This document shows positions 14,663-23,439 of a stretch of DNA of 37,373 nt, piece after piece; within the stretch, counting starts at the first letter, position 1; every line of letters starts with the position of its first letter. Both the position numbers and the translations under genes were made by a program. Origin of the DNA: a virus; the IMG/VR virus record IMGVR_UViG_3300046673_000059, positions 1-37,373 of that record; one strand, written 5' to 3'. A model generated the notes under the pieces. That model saw nothing but the letters and a program-made list of their open reading frames with translations, was not told the origin of the DNA and did not search any database.

Positions 14663-16747
14663 TTGATTAAAGACGATCCTCAACTCGGGACCAAGGATGA
14701 GGCGCTGCTGAAGCGTATCCGGCAGCGCTTCTCCTATGGCATGAACAAGTGGCGCCGCAACCGCGAAGAGGGCCAGTTGAACATGCGGTACGTGGCCGGC
14801 GACCCATGGACCGATAAAGACAAGGAAGCGCGCAAAGATCGCCCGACGGTCTGCCCGGATGAGCTGAATCAGTATGTCAATCAGGTTGTGAACACGGCGC
14901 GGCAGAACCCGCGCGGGATCAAGGTGGACCCGGCGGGCGACGATGCGACCGACAAGCTGGCCGAATACCGCGAGAACCGGATCAGGGCAATCGAGTATGC
15001 CTGCAACGCCTCTCAGGTCTATGTGAATGGCCTGCAGGCTGCCGTGGAGCGCAACATAGGCTACTGGAAGGTTAGCCGGGCTTATGTCTCCGACGAAAGC
15101 GATGAACAGGAAATTCTAGTGCTGCCGGTGCAGAATCCCGATGCGGTGCTGATTGACCCGGATTTCAAGGAATTGGACGGCAGTGACATCCGGTGGGCCT
15201 TCGAACTGGATAAGATTCCACTGGATGATTTCGAAATCGATTATCCGCGCGCCGAAAAGACGAGCTTTCAGGCTGAGGACTTTGGCGGCGATTCGGCGAC
15301 CGATTGGTACGATGGCAAATCGATCCTTGTGGCCTCGTACTGGGAGATTGAGAGGGAAGCCACTTCTAAGCGCGCGAAGCGGGTTGTGAGGCAGTACATC
15401 ACCAACGGCGCGGAGATTTTGAAAAAGGGCGCGGAGCAGCCTGGGCCATATATTCCCATCGTTCCCGTTTTTGGCAAGGAGCTCTGGGTTGATTACACGG
15501 GGACACCCGAGCGACTACTGATTTCGCTAATCTCGCTGGCGCGCGATCCGCAGAAGGCGCTGGCTTATGTAATGAGTTCGATGATTGAGGATGCTGGGCA
15601 GATTCCTAAAGCTACCTTCATCGGAGCGAAAGGGCAGTTTGAGTGTGATTCAGAGAACTGGGCACTGATCAACAAGGTCTACTTTCCAACGATACAATAC
15701 GATCCGGTTGTAGATGCAGCAACCGGGCAAGTGTTGCCGCCTCCGACGCGCGTTCAATTGACTCCGAACTTTCAAAGCTATGCCGCCGGCATTGATGTAT
15801 GCCGGCGGGCGATCCAAGCGGCGATGGGCGTGAACGCTCTGCCTACGGCGGCGCAGAGGCAGAACCAGAAGTCGGGCGTGGCTTTAGAGAAGATTCAGAG
15901 CGAGCAATCGATTGGCAGCTATCACCTGGTGGACAGCTACGACCGCGCGATCAAGCTGACCGGGCGCATCATCAACTGCTGGCTGCCCGAAGTTGACCTG
16001 GGCGAGACGAAGCGGCCGGTGCGGCTGGCGGACGGCAAGCACAGGCTGGTGCAGATCAATACCGACGCCGCGGTGATCGAGGGGGATCATGAGTATCACT
16101 TCCCGATCGCGGATGACAAAGGCCGCTATCAGGTCACGATTTCGAGCGGGCCGTCAAGCGAGAGTGAGAAGCAGGACGGGCGCGAGTTTGCGACGGGGCT
16201 TTTACAGAACCAACAGGAGCTGCAATTCCTCTCGCCGCAACAGCGAACGGCGATTCTCGCCCTGGGCGTGCGGATGATGAAGCTGGGGCCGCTGGGAGAC
16301 CAGATGGCCGATATTATCAGCCCGCAGAATCAGAACGCCCAGCAGGCGCAGCAACTGAGCCAGATGCAGCAGCAGGGCGCGGCGATGCAGCAGCAGCTTG
16401 CCGAGTTGAATGGGTTGGTGCAAAAGCTGATGCTGGAGCGGCAGGGGAAGGTGATCGAGATGCAGGGCAAGGCCGAGCAGGTGAAGATGCAGGAGGATAC
16501 CAAGCTCGCCGTGGCGCAGATCAATGCCAGCAAGGATACGAACGAGTCGATTGCCGACCGGGAGATTCAGGTCTACGAGATGCTGCACGACTCAGCGCAT
16601 GAGGTGGCAATGCAGGCAACCGATCAAGCGCATCAGCAAGGCATGGCTGCGCAGGCACAGGCGGCGGCAAGTCAGCCAGTCAGCCAGTCGGCTAGTCAGA
16701 CGCAGCCAGGAGCAGGCGGTACAGCTACTCCGCAGATTTCACAGTAA
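14663..16747 (+). CDS. Portal protein (P22 gp1-like)
   Basis: The 694-residue protein is close to the length of P22 portal (about 725). The N-terminal helical part contains WRRNREEGQLNMRYVAGDPW and the DRPTVCPDELNQYVNQVVN block typical of P22-type portals. The middle has the VLPVQNPDAVLIDPDF wing segment. The C-terminal 170 residues are Gln-rich and helical, as in the portal barrel. Start TTG 14663 has AGGAG at 14651-14655. It forms the dodecameric DNA gate of the capsid vertex. Confidence 0.9.
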   Translation: MIKDDPQLGTKDEALLKRIRQRFSYGMNKWRRNREEGQLNMRYVAGDPWTDKDKEARKDRPTVCPDELNQYVNQVVNTARQNPRGIKVDPAGDDATDKLAEYRENRIRAIEYACNASQVYVNGLQAAVERNIGYWKVSRAYVSDESDEQEILVLPVQNPDAVLIDPDFKELDGSDIRWAFELDKIPLDDFEIDYPRAEKTSFQAEDFGGDSATDWYDGKSILVASYWEIEREATSKRAKRVVRQYITNGAEILKKGAEQPGPYIPIVPVFGKELWVDYTGTPERLLISLISLARDPQKALAYVMSSMIEDAGQIPKATFIGAKGQFECDSENWALINKVYFPTIQYDPVVDAATGQVLPPPTRVQLTPNFQSYAAGIDVCRRAIQAAMGVNALPTAAQRQNQKSGVALEKIQSEQSIGSYHLVDSYDRAIKLTGRIINCWLPEVDLGETKRPVRLADGKHRLVQINTDAAVIEGDHEYHFPIADDKGRYQVTISSGPSSESEKQDGREFATGLLQNQQELQFLSPQQRTAILALGVRMMKLGPLGDQMADIISPQNQNAQQAQQLSQMQQQGAAMQQQLAELNGLVQKLMLERQGKVIEMQGKAEQVKMQEDTKLAVAQINASKDTNESIADREIQVYEMLHDSAHEVAMQATDQAHQQGMAAQAQAAASQPVSQSASQTQPGAGGTATPQISQ

Positions 16748-16815
16748 GCAACTTCGCCTCTCCGGCGTTAAGGGGAAATTTCGCTGGCCCGGCGTAAGGG
16801 CAGAAGGTGTGCGTT

Positions 16816-17916
16816 ATGGAAGCAACAGTTGAGACGGTAGTCGCGGAATCGTCCGCCGCAGAGACAACGACGCAAGCGGACTCGTCAACCGTAAGTTTTG
16901 AGCAACCAAAGTCAGGCACGCCGGAATATGCCGAATGGCGCACGACTGGCAAGCTCCCTGAGAAGAAACAACCGAAGGCGGACCCCGGCCCCGCTGACAA
17001 GGTGAAAGAGCCTACCTCCGACGCAGCCGACCCGGAAACGGCATCAAAACCGCAGGAGCAACATACAGGACGCAAGCGCAAGCCGGATGCCGAAGCGCGA
17101 ATCCGCGAGCTGACTGAGGAAAACCGGCAGCTCAAAGAGGAACGCGAAAAGGTCAAGCCCGCAGCCGAGCAGCCGAAGCCCGCGCAACAGGCGCGGGAGC
17201 ATGCCCTCACGCGCCCCAAGCCGACAAGCGACGCCAAAGGTTCCGACGGAAATCCCAAGTACGCTACATATGAGGAATATGTCGAGGACCTGACGGACTG
17301 GAAGGCTGAGCAGCGTGAGGCGATGCAGCAGCGCGATCAGGCGGAGAAGGCCTCGATGGCTGAGATAGCGAAGCAGCTGGAGAGCGCCCGCACCCTGTAT
17401 GGCAAAGAAGAGGCCGATAAGGTCATCTACCCGACCAATAAAGCGATCAGCGAAGATCAGGCAATCCCGGTTGGTGTTAAGGAGATACTGGGAGAGTCTG
17501 AAGTTTTTCCGCACATCCTTTTCACTATCGGAAGCGACCCGGATGAACTGGCCGCATTTATCCAGATGGCGAAGACAAAGCCCGGGAAAGCGATGCGCTA
17601 TATTGCGAAGGTCGAAAGCCTTATCGAAGACGAACTGGCTGGGAAGACTGCGGCTGAACCTGCCGCGGCTGCGACGATCCAAACCGGCAAAGATGCCGAT
17701 GGGAAGTTCACCTCAGCCGAAAAGCCTCAAGCTCCCGCAAAACGTGGCCCGGAAAGCACCCCACCGCCGCCTCTCGAAGTTGGCGGCCGGGGAGCCGGAA
17801 CGATGGATGAATCGGCCCGCGCGCTTTCCAAACTGAAGGACGGGGACTCAAACGCATTCCGCGACTATCTGAGAGCGGAAAACGCGAAGGAGTTGCGCCG
17901 CCGCAGAGGAGAATAA
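16816..17916 (+). CDS. Scaffolding protein candidate (P22 gp8 position)
   Basis: 366 residues, strongly charged and Ala/Glu/Lys/Pro-rich, with disordered N-terminus and helical middle (about 90-190) of coiled-coil character. A YAEWRTTGKLPE segment is one I recall from phage scaffolds. The position between portal and coat is the scaffold position in P22. Start ATG 16816 is preferred to GTG 16807. The basic C-terminus would bind coat protein. Confidence 0.7.
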   Translation: MEATVETVVAESSAAETTTQADSSTVSFEQPKSGTPEYAEWRTTGKLPEKKQPKADPGPADKVKEPTSDAADPETASKPQEQHTGRKRKPDAEARIRELTEENRQLKEEREKVKPAAEQPKPAQQAREHALTRPKPTSDAKGSDGNPKYATYEEYVEDLTDWKAEQREAMQQRDQAEKASMAEIAKQLESARTLYGKEEADKVIYPTNKAISEDQAIPVGVKEILGESEVFPHILFTIGSDPDELAAFIQMAKTKPGKAMRYIAKVESLIEDELAGKTAAEPAAAATIQTGKDADGKFTSAEKPQAPAKRGPESTPPPPLEVGGRGAGTMDESARALSKLKDGDSNAFRDYLRAENAKELRRRRGE

Positions 17917-17919
17917 CTA

Positions 17920-19170
17920 ATGGCACTAAACAATTTCACGAACACAACGCTAGTCTGCGCCGAGACTCTGAGAATCATGCTCAACAAGCTCGTCGTCGCA
18001 GATTGCTTTAACCGCACCGTCGAGCCTGAGTTCAAGAAGGAACTGGCCGTCGGCACAACCGTCTTCAAGAAGTTTCCGCAGCTCTGGATCCCGTCCGATG
18101 GGATGGGCTATCAGCCGCAGGGTATTGCGCGCCTGCAGACGCCTGTCACGCTGAACCAATGGGTGCAGATTGCTTGGGAGTGGGACGACTTTGAGACCGC
18201 GCTCAAACTGGAGCGCAGCGAACAGGAACTCAAGGATAACTACCTTGACCCGGCCGGCGCCGCGATGGCTCAGGAGTGGGATTCGCGTTGCGCGCTGTTC
18301 GCGAAGAACAACACATCTATGCTGGTGGGCGCGCTGGGAGTCGATCCCACGTCCGTTTCCACGTATTACTCAGCTCGCAACAAGCTGAAGCAAAACGCTT
18401 GCGGCGAAGGCCCGCTGAAGATGATCACCTCTTCAAGCGCGCAGGGAACTCTCGGCTCGAACGTAACCGCGATCTTTCATCCGGACAATGAGATTGAACG
18501 GATATGGGATACGGCCTATCTTGGCAAGCTGGCGGGCTTCAAATTCTTCGATTCGCAGTCGCTCTATTCACACACTGCTGGCACCTGGGCGGGAACCAGC
18601 GGCTATCCGATCACGAGCGGAGCGAACCAGAGTGGAACTTCGCTGGTGATTACCGCGAATGCTGGGGACACGTTCAATAAGGGCGACAAGTTCTCCATCG
18701 CCGGTGTGAACCAGGTCAATCCGATGACACGGCGCCTGGCTGGGCCGGCGTTCAACAAGGTCTTCACCATCACCGCGGACTACACGGCGGTGGGCGGGGC
18801 TGGAGCGGATACGATCAGCTTCTTGCCGGCGATCTACGGGCCTGGTTCGCAGTATCAGAACGTGGATGCGCTGCCCGCCGCGGGCGTCGCATTGACATTG
18901 TGGCCGGGTACGACCTCGCCGAACGGCAAAGTTGGGACATGCGCACTCGGGCTGCATCGCGATGCATTCGCCCTGGTCGGAACCAAGCTGTATGAACCGA
19001 CCTCAGTGGAAAAGCATGGGCAGATGCAGGACGACGACACGGGCCTGAGCATCCGCATGGTCATTGCCTGGGACCCGGTGCGATCGATGCGCATCAACCG
19101 CATGGATTCGCTGGGCGGCTTCGGCAACCTCTTTCAGGATCGCTGCGCAGTCGCAGTGGCGGCCAGCTAA
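17920..19170 (+). CDS. Major capsid protein (P22 coat, gp5-like)
   Basis: 416 residues (P22 coat is about 430). The N-terminal part (ALNNFTNTTLVCAETL, then FKKFPQLWIP) fits the P22 coat family, with HK97-like fold plus an inserted domain. ATG 17920 has GAGGAG at about 17907-17912. It is followed by a hairpin rather than a strong terminator. It lies directly after the scaffold gene. Confidence 0.85.
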   Translation: MALNNFTNTTLVCAETLRIMLNKLVVADCFNRTVEPEFKKELAVGTTVFKKFPQLWIPSDGMGYQPQGIARLQTPVTLNQWVQIAWEWDDFETALKLERSEQELKDNYLDPAGAAMAQEWDSRCALFAKNNTSMLVGALGVDPTSVSTYYSARNKLKQNACGEGPLKMITSSSAQGTLGSNVTAIFHPDNEIERIWDTAYLGKLAGFKFFDSQSLYSHTAGTWAGTSGYPITSGANQSGTSLVITANAGDTFNKGDKFSIAGVNQVNPMTRRLAGPAFNKVFTITADYTAVGGAGADTISFLPAIYGPGSQYQNVDALPAAGVALTLWPGTTSPNGKVGTCALGLHRDAFALVGTKLYEPTSVEKHGQMQDDDTGLSIRMVIAWDPVRSMRINRMDSLGGFGNLFQDRCAVAVAAS

Positions 19171-19186
19171 ACCCTACTCCATAATT

Positions 19187-19217
19187 CTGGCCGTCGCCCC
19201 TTATGAGCGGCGGCCAG
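19187..19217. terminator. Hairpin after the coat gene
   Basis: CTGGCCGTCGC (19187-19197) pairs with GCGGCGGCCAG (19207-19217), 11 pairs with one G-U, loop of 9. No T run follows, so it may reduce downstream transcription or protect the coat message instead of terminating fully. Confidence 0.5.
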
Positions 19218-19251
19218 GAAAACCGACAGAAATCAACCACGGAGACCAATC

Positions 19252-20229
19252 ATGAAAAGATTTGCAGCGGTATTGTCTTTCTTGGTGGTTCTGGGGAGCA
19301 TGGCGTTGAATGCCCAGACCATCCTGACCAACACGACACTTTCGACGGCGCTCACCACAACGAGCGGAACCGTCTTAACCCTCACCTCGGCCACCGGCGT
19401 CAACGCGCCGAATACGACCGACCCCACCAAGGCGACCTTTCTTTATATCGACCGCGAATTGATGGGCGTGACAGCCGTTAGTGGCACGACTATCAACGTC
19501 TCGCGCGGCGTGGCTGGGACGGTCGCGGCCAGCCATATAAGCGGCGCCGTTGTGTACGTGGTCCCAAACTACGAAGGCACATGGTTTCAGTTGCAACCTC
19601 CGCAGGGCTCCTGTACGCGCGGGCAGGGAATTGCGCAATATCTGCCGGTGCTTTCTGTCACCTACGGGGTTTTCTCCGATTGCAATGGCGGGCAATGGGT
19701 TAATTCCTTCACATGGTCGCAGACCACACGGCAGATCGGGCACTACCTTATGTCGCCGGCCTATGGGGCTTTGAATGATGGAGCCGCCCTCGGCACAAGC
19801 ACAGTTACGGTGGCGGCCGAATTGTACTGCACGGAAATCGATGTTCCAAACACAAAACTCTTTACCGGGCTCGGCTTCCATATGGGAGCCACGGGAAATG
19901 GAACGGATAAGTGGATCTCCGCTCTGTACGATTCAAGCGGCGTCCTGTTGGCCAATTCCGCATTGGCTGGAACCGCTCCATCGGGAACCAACTATGTGTG
20001 GGCGCAACTCCCGTTTACTTCACCCTATTTGGTGGTGGGTCCGAGTGTCTATTACGGCTGCTTTATGAGCAATGGAACCGGCGACTATGCGGACCTCATC
20101 AAGACGGCCTACGGGGAGTGGCAGTACACCTACAAGTCGGGATCGGCTGGAACCTTTGGCACGCTTCCGAGCTTCACCGCCCCCACTCAATTCACGACAG
20201 TCAACGGGCCTTTCCTGTATCTCTACTAA
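19252..20229 (+). CDS. Exported virion-type beta-rich protein
   Basis: 325 residues. A signal peptide of about 21 residues (MKRFAAVLSFLVVLGSMALNA). A domain at about 22-105 has Thr-rich strands and a LYIDRELMGV segment as in phage tail and decoration proteins. The later half has WSQTT and FTGLGFHMGATGNGT segments resembling surface-displayed beta domains. Cysteines in GSCTRG, SDCNGG, LYCTE and YYGCFM could form disulphides. It directly follows the coat gene. Confidence 0.6.
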   Translation: MKRFAAVLSFLVVLGSMALNAQTILTNTTLSTALTTTSGTVLTLTSATGVNAPNTTDPTKATFLYIDRELMGVTAVSGTTINVSRGVAGTVAASHISGAVVYVVPNYEGTWFQLQPPQGSCTRGQGIAQYLPVLSVTYGVFSDCNGGQWVNSFTWSQTTRQIGHYLMSPAYGALNDGAALGTSTVTVAAELYCTEIDVPNTKLFTGLGFHMGATGNGTDKWISALYDSSGVLLANSALAGTAPSGTNYVWAQLPFTSPYLVVGPSVYYGCFMSNGTGDYADLIKTAYGEWQYTYKSGSAGTFGTLPSFTAPTQFTTVNGPFLYLY

Positions 20230-20233
20230 GCCT

Positions 20234-20743
20234 ATGTCCATTCCTGAACCCTCTGCCGTCCGGCCCCACACACTCTACACATCGGGGCCGGATGGAAAAC
20301 TCAAGCCAGCCAGCAAAGAGCAGCGCGCAGCAGAGTTGTCCGCTGTCTATGGAGATCCAATGTCCACACAAGTACTGAATTTATCAGCAGGCGAGATCGA
20401 ACGGATGCGGCAGATCGTGAGCCAGGCCGACTCGCAAAACAAGAACGGGATTGCACCGATGGATCTCAACAACCCGCCAAAGGAGCCGTATCGGTATCAA
20501 AAATTTCCGATGATGGTCTATAACCACGGCAAGAGCGTGGCGGCTCACGACGAGGTGAAGGGCGTCAAGGTTGGCAATGTGATCACCAACGAGACGGTAC
20601 ACGTGCCGGCTAAGCTGGTTTCGACGATTGTGAACAACGAGAAGGAGCTTGAGAAGGCGCTGAAGGCCGGCTGGAAGGCCGAGCCTCCAGAGTTTCTCAC
20701 TCTCAACCCGCTGTCGATCGACGAAACGGAAGAGCAGAAGTAG
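20234..20743 (+). CDS. Hypothetical protein in head/tail-joining region
   Basis: 169 residues from ATG 20234. A second start at 20360 has a much better site (GGAG at 20351-20354) and would give 127 residues. The residues from 43 on contain a PYRYQKFPMMVYNHGK motif with a mixed alpha/beta core; no family is recognised. It sits before the gp4-like adaptor. Confidence 0.6.
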   Translation: MSIPEPSAVRPHTLYTSGPDGKLKPASKEQRAAELSAVYGDPMSTQVLNLSAGEIERMRQIVSQADSQNKNGIAPMDLNNPPKEPYRYQKFPMMVYNHGKSVAAHDEVKGVKVGNVITNETVHVPAKLVSTIVNNEKELEKALKAGWKAEPPEFLTLNPLSIDETEEQK

Positions 20744-20746
20744 GCC

Positions 20747-21508
20747 ATGACTCCCAACTCCATCACGGTCACAGCGCTCGATCTGATCTCGGCGGCAATG
20801 CAGGAGATCAACTACCTGGCGGCAGGGGAAACTGTGCCTGCCGATGACAGCGCGTGGGGGCTGCAAAAACTGCAGCGCCTGATCGACCGCTACAACGCGC
20901 GCGAGGCGATGATCTACAACGTGGGGTTTGAGCAATTCACGCTTGTACCAAACCTTGCGCCGCATACTATCGGGCCGACCCCAGCAGTGGGGCCGGCTCC
21001 GACTTTCATTGTCAATCAGCGGCCGGTGGATATTCCCAGCATCGGTGTGCAACTTGTCAGCAGCACGCCGGTGACTGAGGTTCCGCTCTACAAGATGACT
21101 CAGGATGAGTGGGCTGCCGAGCGCGTCAAAAACCTGACCAGCTCTTTTCCAACGAAGTACTATTACTCGCCCGACTGGCCGAACGGCAGCATTTTCTTTT
21201 GGCCAATTCCGACAGCGGTCAACAATGTGCTGATCCAGCAGCGGCTAGTGCTGGCGCAGGTCACCGCCTACAACCAGAAAGTCTCAATGCCGCCGGCATA
21301 TTGGGATGCGATCGTGTACCCGCTGGCGATCAGCTTTTGCCCGTCATGCGGAAAATCGGCCAGCCCGGAGTTGAGGCAGCTCGCGGCCGAGGCTCTCAAG
21401 GCGATGCAGACCAACAATATGAAATCGCCCAAAGGGACGACGCTCGATGCCGGGATGCCGGGAACGGGCAATGGCGGGTTCAACTGGCAGACGGGGGGAC
21501 CGGCCTAG
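20747..21508 (+). CDS. Head-tail adaptor, P22 gp4-like
   Basis: 253 residues, longer than P22 gp4 (about 166). The LQKLQRLIDRYNAR opening, YNVGFEQFTL, then WPNGSIFFWPIP and MPPAYWDAIVYPLAISFCP blocks match the gp4-like tail accessory family that binds beneath the portal and closes the capsid. An insertion around 68-105 accounts for the extra length. The stop is directly followed by the gp10-like start. Confidence 0.8.
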   Translation: MTPNSITVTALDLISAAMQEINYLAAGETVPADDSAWGLQKLQRLIDRYNAREAMIYNVGFEQFTLVPNLAPHTIGPTPAVGPAPTFIVNQRPVDIPSIGVQLVSSTPVTEVPLYKMTQDEWAAERVKNLTSSFPTKYYYSPDWPNGSIFFWPIPTAVNNVLIQQRLVLAQVTAYNQKVSMPPAYWDAIVYPLAISFCPSCGKSASPELRQLAAEALKAMQTNNMKSPKGTTLDAGMPGTGNGGFNWQTGGPA

Positions 21509-23095
21509 ATGCCACGCTTTGGGTTTGTGGGGCCGACATACGCGTCGCAATCGGTGCTTGCGGATAGCCAGCGGTGCATGAACTGGTATCCCGAGTCGAT
21601 TGAGAGCGGGCAGGGGAAGTCTCCGCTGGCGCTCTATCCCACGCCGGGGCTGAAGGCGGTTGCGGCGATTGCCCAGCCGGTGCGTGGCTGCCTCCCTTTT
21701 ACCTCCGGGCTGGGCAACGGCGCGGGGACGCCTGTGGCGGCTTTTGTGGGCGCCGGGAATCTTTACTTTGTATCGGCGGCGTTCGCTGTTACGAATATCG
21801 GGCCGGTGGGCAACGACTTCAAGCCGGTCTCGATGGCGGTGAACGGGAGCGCCGGCAACCAGCTCTGCATCTGCTCCGCGGGGCAGATTTACATCTATAA
21901 CCTGAGCGCCACGAAGCCATGCGGAGCCATCCAGCTTGCGCCTGGGACGCTGAGTGGGATGATGGGCGGATTGCAGGGGTTTGCGTCGAATGTGGTGTTC
22001 TGCGATGGCTACTTTGTGGCCTCCCTGGCAAACATGAATATGTTTCAGGTCTCCGCATTGGAAGACGGCACGACATGGAACCCGCTGTCTGTGCAGCAGG
22101 TGTCTGTTTTCTCAGAGAATATCGGCGGGATGCTGGCGGCCTACCGGCAGCTCTGGATCTACGGCCAGAACGGACATTCGCAGGTCTACTACAACTCTGG
22201 CGCCAATGCCTACACGCCTTTTGACGTGATTGGCGCGGGCGGCGTGGGATACATAGAAGAGGGCATCGACGCACCCCAGTCGCTGGTAATGCTGGACAAT
22301 GCGCCTTTCTGGCTGGGCGGCAACGCGAACGGCGCGGGGATGGCCTGGCGGGCGAATGGATATACGCCGCTGCGCATCTCGACTCATGCGGAAGAGAGGG
22401 CCTGGGCGAGCTACCCCGCAAAATGCAGCGACGCGGTGGGCTATAGCTACAGGGAGCAAGGACACAGTTTCTGGGTGCTGCGCTTCCCCAGCGCGAATAA
22501 CGGCTTTGGGGCGACATGGGTGTACGACGCGGCGACGCAGATGTGGCATGAGCGCGGGTACTGGAGCCAGAAGGGCTTTACCGGCTACAGCGCGCACCTT
22601 TCTACCTGCCATTGTTTTGCGTTTAACAAGCACCTGGTGGGCGACTGGAACAGCGGCAACATCTACGATATGTCCCTCGCGTATCTGGACGACGACGGCA
22701 CTCCAATCCGGCGCATGAGGCGCGCTCCGCATGTGGCCACCGAGCAGCAGTGGATCGACCATCACGAGTTGCAGGTGGACATGGAGGTTGGTGACGGGCC
22801 GATTCCGGCGCTGCTGGATGGAGCCGGAAATCCGCGCGATCCGCAGGTGATGCTGCGCTGGAGCAATGACGGCGGCCGGACGTGGGGCAATGAGCACTGG
22901 ATTGGCGCAGGGCAGGCGGGAGCCTACGAAACTCGCGCGCGGTGGATGCGGCTGGGCAGGGCGCGCGACCGCGTTTACGAACTTGTGGTGACCGATCCGA
23001 TTGCATGGCGGATTGTGGAGGCTTATTTGCGGGCGACTCCAGGATTCGATGCGCCGATTGACCGGCTGACGAAGATGTATGGGAAGATGAGCTGA
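21509..23095 (+). CDS. Packaged DNA stabilization protein, P22 gp10-like
   Basis: 528 residues. The start MPRFGFVGPTY and RCMNWYPESIESGQGK followed by LYPTPGLK are typical of the gp10-like phage stabilization family. The rest is beta-propeller-like with WIYGQNGHSQVYYN and WVYDAATQMWHERGYW segments. It plugs the portal and joins the tail spikes. TAG and ATG are contiguous with the previous gene. The stop is TGATG overlapped by the next gene. Confidence 0.85.
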   Translation: MPRFGFVGPTYASQSVLADSQRCMNWYPESIESGQGKSPLALYPTPGLKAVAAIAQPVRGCLPFTSGLGNGAGTPVAAFVGAGNLYFVSAAFAVTNIGPVGNDFKPVSMAVNGSAGNQLCICSAGQIYIYNLSATKPCGAIQLAPGTLSGMMGGLQGFASNVVFCDGYFVASLANMNMFQVSALEDGTTWNPLSVQQVSVFSENIGGMLAAYRQLWIYGQNGHSQVYYNSGANAYTPFDVIGAGGVGYIEEGIDAPQSLVMLDNAPFWLGGNANGAGMAWRANGYTPLRISTHAEERAWASYPAKCSDAVGYSYREQGHSFWVLRFPSANNGFGATWVYDAATQMWHERGYWSQKGFTGYSAHLSTCHCFAFNKHLVGDWNSGNIYDMSLAYLDDDGTPIRRMRRAPHVATEQQWIDHHELQVDMEVGDGPIPALLDGAGNPRDPQVMLRWSNDGGRTWGNEHWIGAGQAGAYETRARWMRLGRARDRVYELVVTDPIAWRIVEAYLRATPGFDAPIDRLTKMYGKMS

Positions 23096-23439
23096 TGGCG
23101 ATTGCGGCAAAACCTGTCTTTGCGGCTATGGGTTATACGGAGCCGAAGACCGGCGTGCTGACTGCCGGCGGCCAGCAGGCGCTGGCGCAATGGCATCTGG
23201 CGATCAACTCGATTCCTGTCTCAGTTACCGGCGAGCAGGCGCAAGGCGCTGGGACGGCCTGGACGCTGGCCAATACGCCGGCGGGAAATGTGTTGCTTGT
23301 GGGGGTTGGCGCGAATGGGCCTGTAACCCTGATCCCCGGCAAAGGACAGCCCTGGAATTACAGCATCGAGGGCGGCAATATCACCACGGAACAAGACTTT
23401 CAAGGAGTTCATGCCTCATATGAATATGCGCAGAGTTAG
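23095..23439 (+). CDS. Small tail-associated beta protein
   Basis: 114 residues. The N-terminal part contains GQQALAQWHLAINSIP and the second half is Gly/Thr-rich with beta character (WTLANTPAGNVLLVGVGANGP). It is probably a tail accessory protein by position. It couples to the gp10-like gene by overlap (ATG 23095) and itself overlaps the next gene by 29 bp. Confidence 0.6.
   Translation: MAIAAKPVFAAMGYTEPKTGVLTAGGQQALAQWHLAINSIPVSVTGEQAQGAGTAWTLANTPAGNVLLVGVGANGPVTLIPGKGQPWNYSIEGGNITTEQDFQGVHASYEYAQS

Noticed and set aside
19187-19217. Full Rho-independent terminator after coat
   Set aside because: The stem is good but no T run follows on either strand, so confident termination is not supported; it is kept only as a hairpin with modest confidence.
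22112-23110. Minus-strand frame of 332 codons opposite the gp10-like gene
   Set aside because: It is a mirror frame of a strongly supported coding gene in GC-rich DNA; composition is Arg/Pro/His-rich without domains.
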